Part shown: positions 18,101-25,733 of the stretch, piece by piece
How the letters are laid out: each line of letters starts with the position of its first letter
How positions within the stretch are numbered: the stretch's first letter is position 1
Assembly: GCA_017464285.1 (NCBI GenBank)
Contig: JAFUDT010000003.1
Span: forward strand, 186,001 to 250,000
DNA length: 64,000 nucleotides
Direction of reading: 5' to 3'
Source of the DNA: Bacteroidales bacterium
Lineage (GTDB): Bacteria > Bacteroidota > Bacteroidia > Bacteroidales > UBA1402
Notes under the pieces: generated by a model
Database searches by the model: none
What the model was told of the DNA's origin: nothing
The model's input: only the letters and a program-made list of their open reading frames with translations
Translations under genes and position numbers: made by a program

Positions 18101-18181
18101 CCGGTGGGCAAGTCTTTCAGTATCCAGGGCGGTTCTGTACACTCTCTCAGTGCGCAAGGACTGCTGTGGCTGTATCGTTGA
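15140..18181 (+). CDS. Beta-helix + DUF6298-like giant secreted enzyme, copy B
   Basis: 1013 residues, signal peptide MKRYISLILMLTLVLGMNA. It repeats the architecture of copy A along its whole length: DYTADERGNRVPDYSYCGYMAS, VVLRGSGMTGDGTEI, an RIEFRHLAGSAVYVTESASRITIEDCKS helix turn, and the C-terminal RYDLTRWNNWYWNRLKTYARLADEKN and NYFQHNILEAGAHWADFPWRSTNNVNETDFPDP. Identity is highest in the putative barrel half and lower in the beta-helix half, as expected if the binding groove diverged after duplication while the catalytic part stayed. It starts 18 bp after copy A. Function unknown beyond a probable role in pectin side-chain attack. Confidence 0.75.
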   Translation: MKRYISLILMLTLVLGMNAQKKQEIPPLRSAGGHLDYTADERGNRVPDYSYCGYMASEALIPMVPVKAVVPLAKGDRTAEIQAALDYVASLTPDAEGFRGTVLLEAGQYEISGTLWIKASGVVLRGSGMTGDGTEILSTSTDRITMIRFQGQDDRSYEKALNVADRVIPTGAMSIQVPGHKFKAGQTIVLRQGMAVAADNERQGARAMAGPSVVWERGIRSVNGGSLELDAPITSELSSERRPLQVQRMQWPGRITGCGLENLRMTSVYDEANPKDENHAWIAVAMENIRDAWVRRIEFRHLAGSAVYVTESASRITIEDCKSLEPVSEIGSQRRYSFYIKGSQCLCQRIQAESGYHDFAVGAAVGPNAFVQCRSMMPFSYSGTIESESNAVLFDICYVDGNRLSFGEPNAADAFAGCNTSNSMMWNSQAAIVSCPKPARGQNWSFGAWGGFNGKGYWNGANNHSSPWSIYYTQLRDRTGQRNPNEEKLMPLGRGGVSSYADAVFQTQAARRPLKTMSQWMDSLALDEPLDIRCPDSRMKTVWTSFRKTPVQAESHPLVIREGIISRQGKILTGRRQNPSWWRGSMATPAAMDPHIVRFALGPEGYGIIDDLDVMTDQMLQRDVLVTDFNYALWYDRRRDDHQRTARINGEVRPPLYELPFARSGQGKAWDGLSRYDLTRWNNWYWNRLKTYARLADEKNLVLFYQNYFQHNILEAGAHWADFPWRSTNNVNETDFPDPTPYAGNKRVFMAEHFYDVNHPVRRELHRRYIRKCLDNFAETGSVIHFTSAEYSGPLHFVEFWLDVIAEWEAETGKNALVALSAPKNVQEAILKDSKRAKTVDIIDIRYWYTYGASGEFAPDGGLNLTPRQFERIMKPATASAGNVYQMVRTYREAYPEKAVLYSASSYPEQAWPAFMAGASLCPLPAGLPDAFLQQAASMHPVKGDCWTLAAPGRSYAVYPDEGRLSVDLSSEQGAFTAQWLDLRSGAPVGKSFSIQGGSVHSLSAQGLLWLYR

Positions 18182-18201
18182 TTCCTAATAATAAGATAAC
18201 T

Positions 18202-20088
18202 ATGAGAAGATTCCATGCCACATGCTGGACAGCCTTGGCGGCCGTTCTGGCAGTATGTTCCGCCCAGGCCCAGTCCCGGCCGGGTTTTGATCCGGACAAG
18301 GATTTGGTCCACTACGTCGGGGAAACTATGTCCAATGTGGATTATCACCACGGACAGCTGCAGCCTGTCATTGGTGTGCATAACCAACAGATCATGCGAG
18401 CCAACCGCCTTATGCCCGAGCAGTCGGACGGTTATGGCTGGACATATAACCACGCACCCATGATTGCTTACTGGAACAACACTTTCTATGTGGAATACCT
18501 CAGTGATCCGGTCAGCGAGCATGTCACCCCTGGCCAGACTCTGCTCATCACCTCCAAAGATGGCCTGAACTGGTCGATGCCGGAAGTGATATTTCCGCAA
18601 TACATGGTACCTGAGGGCTATCAGAAGGCCCCCGGGGAGCCCGTTGCCGACGGACAGACTGCGGCTGTCATGCATCAGCGTGTGGGTTTCTATGTCTCGC
18701 CCAAATCCGGCAAATTGCTGGCACTGGGCTATTACGCCGTCGCCCTCTATCCCAAGGATGAGCCGCTTGACGGCAACGGCATCGGCCGGGTCGTACGCGA
18801 GGTAAAGCCGGACGGCAGTTTCGGTCCGGTCTATTTCCTGCGTTATAACCACAATTTCAACGAAAAAAACACGACCTTCCCCTTCTACAAACGTTCCAAG
18901 GACAAGAAGTTTGTGGCTGCCTGCGATGAGATTCTGGCTAATCCGCTCTATATGCAGCAGATGGTCGAGGAAGCCGACCGTGATGACGAACTGATACCCA
19001 TTAAGAAGCAGTACAAGGCATTCTGCTACTATCATCTGGACAACGGCGATGTGGTCGGCCTTTGGAAACATGCCCTCACGTCCATCAGCCACGATGGAGG
19101 CCATACCTGGTACGAAGGTGTCCAGCGTGCCTTCGGCTTTGTCAACAGCAATGCCAAGATATGGGGACAGAAGACCTCAGACGGCCGTTTTGCCACGGTC
19201 TATAATCCTTCGGAATTCCGTTGGCCGCTGGCTGTCTCCACTTCTGACGACGGACTGGAATACAAGGATCTGATGCTTGTTCACGGCGAAATCTCGCCTA
19301 TGCGCTACGGTGGCAACTACAAGAGCTATGGCCCGCAGTATGTCCGCGGTATTCAGGAAGGCAACGGCACGCCGCCTGACGGCAAGATGTGGCTCACCTA
19401 CAGCATGAACAAGGAAGATATCTGGGTCAGTTCCGTGCCGGTTCCCATTACCTGCCGTGCCGCCGCTCATCAGAAGGATGTTTTCGACGCCATGCCCGAC
19501 GGCCGGGAACTGGATTGCTGGAACACTTACGATCTGGTCTGGGCCAGCACCCGTATGGAAAAGGATGAACACGGGGTTAAATGTCTGACCCTTAGGGATA
19601 AGGATCCTTTTGACTATGCCAAGGCCGAAAAAATTTTCCCGACCTCTTCCTCTTTCAAGGCAAGTTTCGAAGTCGTGCCTGAACAGAATGATTTCGGCCT
19701 GTTACAGGTCGAAGTACAGAATGCCAAGGGGCTGCCGTCGATCCGTGTCAGTTTCGAGCCGGACGGTCGGATCTATGTCAAGAACGGAGCCCGCAGCAGC
19801 AGTGTCGGGACCTATCGTCCGGGTGAAAAATACCAGATTGACCTGGCCGTTGACTGTACTCGCCGTTACTATACCATCCGGGTCAATGGCGGCCGTGAGA
19901 CGGGCCGTATTTTCTTTGCTCCCTCGCATAATCTGGAAAGACTGATGTTCCGCACTGGCGGACGTCGGCTTACTCCCACACCTGAGACCCCGGCCGACAA
20001 TTATACCGATTTGCCGGAAGCCTCTTCTCAGGAAACCCGCGAGGCGGTCTTCCGGATCTATTCTCTGGAAACTTCCGAATCCCGTTGA
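18202..20088 (+). CDS. Sialidase-like (Asp-box) beta-propeller enzyme
   Basis: About 628 residues starting at ATG 18202, which gives the signal peptide MRRFHATCWTALAAVLAVCSAQAQ; an upstream in-frame ATG inside copy B has no signal sequence. Asp-box-like turns ITSKDGLNWS and SISHDGGHTW indicate a sialidase-type propeller over residues about 40-450. A beta-sandwich of about 150 residues follows (SFKASFEVVPEQNDFGLLQVEVQ, IRVNGGRETGR). The usual sialidase arginine triad is not obvious, so another exo-activity is possible, such as release of a Kdo/Dha-type or uronic acid sugar. It ends module 1 and its 3' end overlaps the convergent thiN by 31 bp. Confidence 0.65.
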   Translation: MRRFHATCWTALAAVLAVCSAQAQSRPGFDPDKDLVHYVGETMSNVDYHHGQLQPVIGVHNQQIMRANRLMPEQSDGYGWTYNHAPMIAYWNNTFYVEYLSDPVSEHVTPGQTLLITSKDGLNWSMPEVIFPQYMVPEGYQKAPGEPVADGQTAAVMHQRVGFYVSPKSGKLLALGYYAVALYPKDEPLDGNGIGRVVREVKPDGSFGPVYFLRYNHNFNEKNTTFPFYKRSKDKKFVAACDEILANPLYMQQMVEEADRDDELIPIKKQYKAFCYYHLDNGDVVGLWKHALTSISHDGGHTWYEGVQRAFGFVNSNAKIWGQKTSDGRFATVYNPSEFRWPLAVSTSDDGLEYKDLMLVHGEISPMRYGGNYKSYGPQYVRGIQEGNGTPPDGKMWLTYSMNKEDIWVSSVPVPITCRAAAHQKDVFDAMPDGRELDCWNTYDLVWASTRMEKDEHGVKCLTLRDKDPFDYAKAEKIFPTSSSFKASFEVVPEQNDFGLLQVEVQNAKGLPSIRVSFEPDGRIYVKNGARSSSVGTYRPGEKYQIDLAVDCTRRYYTIRVNGGRETGRIFFAPSHNLERLMFRTGGRRLTPTPETPADNYTDLPEASSQETREAVFRIYSLETSESR

Positions 20089-20765
20089 CGAGGCTCTGCT
20101 TCGTAGGACGGGTCATCCCTCAGCAGATAGACCAGTGTCCAGCCCTCGGTCCTCACAGTAAATGTGGAACCGAGGGCTTCGTTTAGGGTGGCCTCCCACC
20201 AGCGGCGGAGTTTTTTCCCCTGCAGTGGCCACCTGAGCCCTTCGAGCGTGAGTCTCTGGCCGTCCAGTGGAAAAATGGAAATTTGCTGGCCGGGGAACGA
20301 CCTGAATACGGTGTCTTGGCAAATGGGGACAAAGCGTCCGTAGTCCGTCTCCATGATGACATCGGCCTCAAGAGCATAGTCTGCCAGCAGGCTCAAATTG
20401 CCCAGGGTGTGGTCTTCGCGGGCCCCGGTGGCCCCCAGAATGACGATATGCCGATACCCCAGGGAACAGACGTGACGCATGGTTTTGCTTAGGTCGTTGT
20501 CTTCCTGTTCGTCGATTTGTATGAATATCTCGCCCAGCGCTTTTCTGGTGGCGGCCGAAACAGAGTCGCCGTCACCTATGACCGCTTGTGGCCGGTATCC
20601 CGCCTGCAACAGGTTTTCGACGCCACGGTCGCAGCAGAATATACGGTCGGGCAGGCGTTCGAACCAGGCTCTGGCAGCCGGGCGGGCAGGGAAGTCTCCG
20701 GCCGCCAGGATGACGGCATCGGCGGGGAAGTCCGTCCCTATGACAGGTAGTTTCCGGATGCTCAT
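20058..20765 (-). CDS. thiN: Thiamine pyrophosphokinase
   Basis: About 235 residues from the ATG at 20765; the open frame extends further but overlaps pnuT. Signature stretches are DAVILAAGDFPAR, FCCDRGVENLLQAGYRPQAVIGDGDSVS (the GDxDS motif), QEDNDLSKTMRHV (the Asp/Lys substrate motif) and GATGAREDHTLGNL (the GRxDH-type motif). It converts thiamine to thiamine pyrophosphate with ATP in the cytosol. Start and stop of pnuT and thiN overlap as ATGA, so they are translationally coupled. Together with the riboswitch this is a salvage locus. Confidence 0.93.
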   Translation of the reverse strand: MSIRKLPVIGTDFPADAVILAAGDFPARPAARAWFERLPDRIFCCDRGVENLLQAGYRPQAVIGDGDSVSAATRKALGEIFIQIDEQEDNDLSKTMRHVCSLGYRHIVILGATGAREDHTLGNLSLLADYALEADVIMETDYGRFVPICQDTVFRSFPGQQISIFPLDGQRLTLEGLRWPLQGKKLRRWWEATLNEALGSTFTVRTEGWTLVYLLRDDPSYEAEPRQRDSEVSRE

Positions 20766-21382
20766 TTTGTCATCATTTTTTTCCACTTGAACCATCCCAG
20801 TATGGCAATCACCACGTAGAGGCCGTACAGGGCGGCCTTGAAGGGAATGCCTTTTTGAATGTACAGGCAGGTGCAGACCACATCCACGACTATCCAGAAC
20901 AGCCATTGCTCGATGTATTTGCGGGCCAGGGCCCACAGGCCGATGAAGCTCAGGGCATTGGTCAGGGCATCGAGCAGCGGCACCGATGAATCGGTCCAGG
21001 TGACCAGCACGTAGTAGGTGGCCGCCCAGGCTGCCAGAAAGCACAGTCCGACGGGCAGGTATTTGCGCAGGGGAAGATGGGTGATGCCCGGCGATACAGC
21101 CTTAACCTGGCCGGTTTCGGCCGCTCCGGCCGTCTCAGGTGGGTTCTTGCGCTGAGCCGTTTTCCAGGCAAGATAGCCATAGACCCCGGCCAGGGTATAG
21201 TAAACAGCCATGCCGGCATCTCCGTAGAGACCGTGACTATAATAGAGCCACACATCCAGCGCCGGCATGACAATGCCGAAAATCCACAGGGCAATGTGCG
21301 CACGGTATTCAAGCCAGATATAGAAGAGGCCGAGTATCGTAGTGAATATGTCGAGCCAGTGCAGGGCCAGAAACTCGTTCAT
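20762..21382 (-). CDS. pnuT: PnuT thiamine transporter (PnuC family)
   Basis: 206 residues, about seven to eight hydrophobic segments, no signal peptide. LDIFTTILGLFYIWLEYRAHIALWIFGIV and the C-terminal FWIVVDVVCTCLYIQKGIPFKAALYGLYVVIAILGWFKWKK are typical of PnuC-type facilitators. The family moves an uncharged vitamin across the inner membrane and relies on phosphorylation inside to trap it; here the kinase is the adjacent thiN. The TPP riboswitch upstream of the unit makes thiamine the substrate. Its ATG overlaps the TonB receptor stop by one base (TGATG). Confidence 0.93.
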   Translation of the reverse strand: MNEFLALHWLDIFTTILGLFYIWLEYRAHIALWIFGIVMPALDVWLYYSHGLYGDAGMAVYYTLAGVYGYLAWKTAQRKNPPETAGAAETGQVKAVSPGITHLPLRKYLPVGLCFLAAWAATYYVLVTWTDSSVPLLDALTNALSFIGLWALARKYIEQWLFWIVVDVVCTCLYIQKGIPFKAALYGLYVVIAILGWFKWKKMMTK

Positions 21383-23670
21383 CAGAAGGTAAGCGACAGG
21401 TGAGTGATGAAATTAAACGGAGCCGAGGGAGCAAAGCCGGCCTCGTACTGGTCGTGGTCGGTATAGGCGACCACCTTGCCTCCTTCTTTCTTGAAAGAGG
21501 GGGCGGCCCAGCCGTTGTTGTCGTAGCGGGTATTGAAGATGTTGTAGAGCATCACGCCGGCCACTGCCTCTTTCAATCCGATGCTGCTCAGATTGAAGCG
21601 ATAGGAAAAATCCAGATTGGTGGTAAAGTGTTCCTTGAGTGTCATGTCCACGTTTACGGGGTTGCCGCTGTCATCCTGTGTCTGATAATATTTGAACCCG
21701 GTGTTGGTCAGGTACTGACGGCCGACAAACTGGCTCTGGACGGCGGCCGAGAAATGCCCCTGGCTGAAGGTTAAAATGTTGTTGGCAATCAAATCCGGGG
21801 AGAAACTGAGCGGTGTGTTGCCCAGCGTCTCGGTGGTGCCGTCGTCCAGGGTGACAGTCCAGTCCAGGGCCCGGTTTTTCGATAAGGTGGCATTGGCCTC
21901 CCACCGCAGCCAGCTTAGCGGCTGCCAGGCGGCTTCCAGTTCGGCACCGATGCGGTAGCTTTCGCCTACATTACGCGCGATGGGTTCGCCGATGGCATTC
22001 AGTTCGCCTGTCAGGACAAATTGGTCACGATAGTCCATCCAGTAGAAATTGACGCCGGCTGAAAAACCAGTTCCCGTGAACCTGTAGCCGGCTTCCAGGT
22101 CGTTGAGCCGTTCTGGCTTGAGCCTGGTGCCGACATTGTCTTCGAAATCGTTGCGCGTGGGCTCCTTGTGGGCTACGGCATAGGAGGCAAATAAGCGGTG
22201 ACGGCCATCAAGGCTGTAGTTGACACCGAATTTCGGGTTGAAGAAACGGTAGTCTTCATCGATGACGATGCTGCCGTCGGCATTGGCACCGAACCAGTCG
22301 CCGGGATCCTGCATCTCGATACCGACGTAGCGATACTGCAGATCGATGTAGGCACTGAGTCGCTGCCACAGGGTATAGTTTATTTTACCGTAGATATTGG
22401 CATCGTTTTTGACGGCATTGTTGCGGTAATACTCAAAGTCGGGAAACAGTTCGATGACCGTCGTCATGCTGTTCGGAACACCGGCCCAGACCACTTGGCC
22501 GAAATGGTCCCCGTCGTAGCGGTTCAGACCGCCCCCCAGGGTGGCCTCGATGCTCTCGTCGTCACGATAGTTGAGTGCTGCCACCAGCCCGTAGAAGTCG
22601 TTGTCCATTTTTTTACGGCGCACCAGGTCTCCTTTCACGGCCGGATCTGTGGCCAGCCCATACTCAGCCCATCGGCGGTTGGTTTTGTACTCCTCGTAAT
22701 AACCCTCGCCCTTGGTGTAGTGCAGGGCGGCATTCAAGCTAAGGTGGCCAGGCAGCAGCTGGTTGAGGATCAGCTGATAGTTCTGCTGGTGGTAGTTGTC
22801 TGTCTGGTTGTCGTAATAATGAACGTTGCCGGCGGCATCATAGTACTCTCCGCAGGAGTTGTAGCGGCGGCCGTAGAGACTCTGCTCAAACTTGGAGGTA
22901 TAGTTCCAGGCATGATAGGTCTGTTCAATGCCGTTGAAGGTGATGAATTTAAGGACCGTATTGTCGGTGAAATACCCGGCCTGGAGAAAATAGGAGTTCA
23001 ACCGGGCGGAGGCGCGCTCCAGATAACCATCGGATCCGATGTCCGACAGTCTTCCCTGCAGGCCGAAACGGCCGCCCAGCAATCCTGTTCCGAAGCGCAG
23101 CGTCTCTTTGTGTGTTCCGTAGGAACCGCCCGAGAAATCCATGCCGATGAAGGGCGTCATGCCGATGTTCTCGGTCTGCATGTTGAGCGTGGCGCCGAAA
23201 GCGCCTGCTCCGTTGGTCGAAGTGCCGGCCCCTCGCTGTACCTGCATGGACTGAACGCTGGACGCGAAATCAGCCATATTGACCCAAAAGAGTTGGGCAC
23301 TCTCGGCGTCATTCATCGGGATGCCGTTGGCGGTGATGTTGATGCGGCTGGGATCCACCCCTCTGATGCGAAGAGAGGTGTAGCCGACTCCGTTGCCGGC
23401 ATCACTGGTGACCGTGACAGCGGGAGTGAGCGAGAGCAGGTAGGGGATGTCTCGTCCCAGATTGACCCGGCTGATTTCTTCCCGGGTCATGTCGGAGTAG
23501 GCAATCGGAGTCCTGGCCGAGGCCCGGGTCGATCTTACCTGGACTTCCTGGATCTCGACTGTCCGCAGTGAATCCGGAAATTGATAAGTTGTCTGTGTTT
23601 CAGCCGCGCAGAGAGCGGCGGTAGCGGCACCAAACAGTGCTGCGGTCAGAGAGAAAGGTTTGATTTTCAT
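21382..23670 (-). CDS. TonB-dependent outer-membrane receptor for thiamine
   Basis: 762 residues: signal peptide, a short TonB-interaction stretch near VEIQEVQV, plug domain at about residues 50-165 (SLRIRGVDPSRINITANGIPMNDAESAQLFWVNMADFASSVQSMQVQRG), then a 22-strand-type barrel ending in aromatic FNFITHLSLTF. It lacks the N-terminal carboxypeptidase-D-like domain of SusC proteins, so it is a small-molecule receptor. It is the first gene behind the TPP riboswitch and is followed by pnuT and thiN. Thiamine-regulated receptors of this kind are known from Bacteroidota. It should bring thiamine or its phosphates into the periplasm using TonB energy. Confidence 0.9.
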   Translation of the reverse strand: MKIKPFSLTAALFGAATAALCAAETQTTYQFPDSLRTVEIQEVQVRSTRASARTPIAYSDMTREEISRVNLGRDIPYLLSLTPAVTVTSDAGNGVGYTSLRIRGVDPSRINITANGIPMNDAESAQLFWVNMADFASSVQSMQVQRGAGTSTNGAGAFGATLNMQTENIGMTPFIGMDFSGGSYGTHKETLRFGTGLLGGRFGLQGRLSDIGSDGYLERASARLNSYFLQAGYFTDNTVLKFITFNGIEQTYHAWNYTSKFEQSLYGRRYNSCGEYYDAAGNVHYYDNQTDNYHQQNYQLILNQLLPGHLSLNAALHYTKGEGYYEEYKTNRRWAEYGLATDPAVKGDLVRRKKMDNDFYGLVAALNYRDDESIEATLGGGLNRYDGDHFGQVVWAGVPNSMTTVIELFPDFEYYRNNAVKNDANIYGKINYTLWQRLSAYIDLQYRYVGIEMQDPGDWFGANADGSIVIDEDYRFFNPKFGVNYSLDGRHRLFASYAVAHKEPTRNDFEDNVGTRLKPERLNDLEAGYRFTGTGFSAGVNFYWMDYRDQFVLTGELNAIGEPIARNVGESYRIGAELEAAWQPLSWLRWEANATLSKNRALDWTVTLDDGTTETLGNTPLSFSPDLIANNILTFSQGHFSAAVQSQFVGRQYLTNTGFKYYQTQDDSGNPVNVDMTLKEHFTTNLDFSYRFNLSSIGLKEAVAGVMLYNIFNTRYDNNGWAAPSFKKEGGKVVAYTDHDQYEAGFAPSAPFNFITHLSLTF

Positions 23671-23738
23671 TTCCTTTACGTTGAATGTTAAACATGTAAA
23701 GGGAAATGCTGCGGTGTTTTGTGGATTGTCATACTGTC

Positions 23739-23810
23739 CATCCCTACGTCGGCATTACCCGAATCAGGTTAGAGGGTATCATCTCAGCCCAAAACTTTGA
23801 GCACCCCTTG
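23739..23810 (-). ncRNA. TPP riboswitch (THI element)
   Basis: Read on the minus strand, the DNA gives GGGGTGCTC, GGGCTGAGAT, ACCCTCTAACCTGAT, GGGTAATGCCGACGTAGGGA in order. These are the conserved P2/J3-2/P4-P5 blocks of the thiamine pyrophosphate aptamer. It ends about 70 nt before the TonB receptor ATG. Expected effect: excess TPP lowers expression of receptor, transporter and kinase, probably by blocking translation, since no clear terminator follows. Confidence 0.96.
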
Positions 23811-23866
23811 ACTTTTGTCTGTCGCCTTTCAAGCCGGTAGTTTTCCATCGGCCTTATTGGCGGGGA

Positions 23867-23874
23867 CAAAGGTA
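23867..23874 (-). promoter_or_regulatory. -7 box of the thiamine operon
   Basis: TACCTTTG on the minus strand, 57 bp upstream of the riboswitch start. No good -33 element is visible. Confidence 0.5.
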
Positions 23875-23969
23875 CAAAAAAAATCCGCACGGCAGCCATC
23901 GTGGCACACCTGGCATGGGGAAAGGAGTAAATTTAATGCTTTTTGTGTCTCAGTCCATTCAAAAATAGA

Positions 23970-23977
23970 TACCTTTG
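23970..23977 (+). promoter_or_regulatory. -7 box for the 24052 glycosidase gene
   Basis: TACCTTTG with a TTTTTG about 24 bp upstream; about 75 bp before the ATG. Divergent from the thiamine promoter. The 23671-24051 gap holds only these promoters and the riboswitch. Confidence 0.5.
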
Positions 23978-24051
23978 TCTCCAAGGCCGAGAGGGCGGCT
24001 GTCCGGTCCGGCCCTGAAGCGTGACATGATGATTTGATTAAACATACAACG

Positions 24052-25644
24052 ATGAAAACGAGAACTTTACTGATGACATTACTGGCAGGATGCTGTCTGA
24101 TGAACGCTATGACGGGCCGTGCCGCCAACGAGGCGAAGATTCTGAAAGCCTCCGATTACAAACATTACGCAGATTATTTCAACCGGATGGAAGATGAGCC
24201 CATTGTCCAGGCAATTCCCAACAAGGATGCCTGGTCGTGGATGGAGGACAATATTCCTTTGTTTGCCTGTCCGCAGGACAATTTCGAGGAGATGTGGTAT
24301 TTCCGCTGGTGGTCGCTGCGCAAGGGGCTGCGCCAGACTCCCCAGGGCTATGTGGTGAACGAGTTTCTGGTCCAGCGTTCCTATTCGGACAAGTACAATA
24401 TCATTGCCTGTGCTGTGGGCCATCAGGTCAATGAACTGCGATGGGCCGCCAATCAGGACTACATCGACCAGTATCTGACGATCTGGCTGCGCGGCAATGA
24501 TGGCCAGCCCATGAGCAAGCTCATGAAGTTCAGTTCATGGATACCCTATGCCCTGTATCAGCGTTACCTGGTCTGGCAGGACAAGGACTGGCTGCTGGAC
24601 CTGTTGCCCGACCTGGATGCCCATTATATGGCCTGGGAGACGACTCAACGCTGGCCGGAAGGCCTTTACTGGCAGGGCGATGTACAGGACGGCATGGAGG
24701 AATCGCTGAGCGGCGGCCGCCGGATTAAGAATGCCCGTCCGACCATCAACAGCTATATGTACGGCAATGCTAAAGCCCTTTCGGCAATGTACGCCATGAA
24801 GGCTTCCGAAAAGGGCTTGAAGGCCAAGGAAAAACGGGCTGCCCTGGCCAGGTCGAAAGCTTTCGACCTGCGTGCCGATACCCTGAAACGTCTGGTGGAG
24901 AACCGTCTGTGGAACGACGAACATAAGTTTTTCGAGACCCGCTGGATCAAGGACGGCCAGCTGGCACAGGTACGTGAAGCCATCGGTTACATCCCTTGGT
25001 ATTTCGACCTGCCCACTCCCGGCAAAGGCTACGAGGAAGCCTGGCTGCAGGTGACCGATCCCAAGGGCTTCCTGGCCCCTTACGGACTGACTACGGCCGA
25101 ACAGCGTCATCCGGGTTTCCGTACTCACGGGACGGGCAGCTGCGAATGGGACGGGGCAGTCTGGCCCTTTGCCACCTCGCAGACGATGACGGCGCTGGCC
25201 AACGTGCTCAACGGCTATCCGCAGCAGTATGTCAACGACAGTGTCTACTTTCGTCTGATGGAGCTCTATGTCGAGTCTCAGTATCACCGTGGCCGCCCCT
25301 ATATCGGCGAGTATCTGGACGAGAAGACCGGTTATTGGCTCAAGGGAGACCAGCTCAGAAGCCGCTATTACAACCATTCCACCTTCGCCGACCTGGTGGT
25401 GACCGGTCTGATGGGCCTGCGTCCCCGTGCCGACGAAACTCTGGAGGTGCATCCCTTGATTCCTGAAAACCAGTGGAAATGGTTCTGCCTGGACAATGTC
25501 CATTACCACGGCCATATCGTGACTATCCTCTGGGATGCCGACGGCAGCCGCTTCGGCCGCGGCCGCGGTTTCAGCCTCTTTGTCGACGGGGAGAAAGTTG
25601 CCCATTCCGATCATTTGCAGCCTCTGAATGCCGAACTGAAATAG
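24052..25644 (+). CDS. Secreted (alpha/alpha)6-barrel glycoside hydrolase (MGH1/GH63-like)
   Basis: About 530 residues from ATG 24052, giving the signal peptide MKTRTLLMTLLAGCCLMNAMTGRA; a TTG six codons upstream is less likely. Tryptophan- and tyrosine-rich helices (CPQDNFEEMWYFRWWSLRKGLR, VGHQVNELRW, WPEGLYWQGDVQDGMEESLSGGRRIKNARPTINSYMYGNAKALSAM, GSCEWDGAVWPFATSQTMTALANVL) and the C-terminal YYNHSTFADLVVTGLMGLRPRADETLEVHPLIP match inverting glucosidase-like (alpha/alpha)6 enzymes of the MGH1/GH63 type. Asp of QDGMEES and Glu of SCEWDG are candidate catalytic residues (inference). It has its own promoter and lies just before the LacI-led operon, so it may serve the same glycan. Substrate unknown. 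Confidence 0.65.
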   Translation: MKTRTLLMTLLAGCCLMNAMTGRAANEAKILKASDYKHYADYFNRMEDEPIVQAIPNKDAWSWMEDNIPLFACPQDNFEEMWYFRWWSLRKGLRQTPQGYVVNEFLVQRSYSDKYNIIACAVGHQVNELRWAANQDYIDQYLTIWLRGNDGQPMSKLMKFSSWIPYALYQRYLVWQDKDWLLDLLPDLDAHYMAWETTQRWPEGLYWQGDVQDGMEESLSGGRRIKNARPTINSYMYGNAKALSAMYAMKASEKGLKAKEKRAALARSKAFDLRADTLKRLVENRLWNDEHKFFETRWIKDGQLAQVREAIGYIPWYFDLPTPGKGYEEAWLQVTDPKGFLAPYGLTTAEQRHPGFRTHGTGSCEWDGAVWPFATSQTMTALANVLNGYPQQYVNDSVYFRLMELYVESQYHRGRPYIGEYLDEKTGYWLKGDQLRSRYYNHSTFADLVVTGLMGLRPRADETLEVHPLIPENQWKWFCLDNVHYHGHIVTILWDADGSRFGRGRGFSLFVDGEKVAHSDHLQPLNAELK

Positions 25645-25678
25645 AGGGGGAGCCGAGGTATTAATTTATTTGAAATAA

Positions 25679-25709
25679 TTGCCGTCTGAAACGATTTAGC
25701 TTATCTTTG
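25679..25709 (+). promoter_or_regulatory. Promoter of the LacI-led module 2 operon
   Basis: TTG at 25679-25681, 20-bp spacer, TATCTTTG at 25702-25709: near-perfect Bacteroidota promoter. The spacer contains the LacI-type palindrome at 25686-25699. The leader to the ATG at 25734 is about 17-20 nt. Confidence 0.75.
25686..25699 (+). promoter_or_regulatory. Candidate LacI-family operator
   Basis: CTGAAACGATTTAG is CG-centred and matches 12 of 14 bases of the perfect palindrome at 40267-40280 upstream of susC. Its position between -33 and -7 would let a bound LacI protein block its own operon. Confidence 0.55.
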
Positions 25710-25733
25710 CAAATTCAGATATCATAGAGGAAA

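Noticed and set aside
24034-24051. TTG start extending the 24052 glycosidase
   Set aside because: The ATG at 24052 begins an ideal signal peptide; the extension would place charged residues before it.
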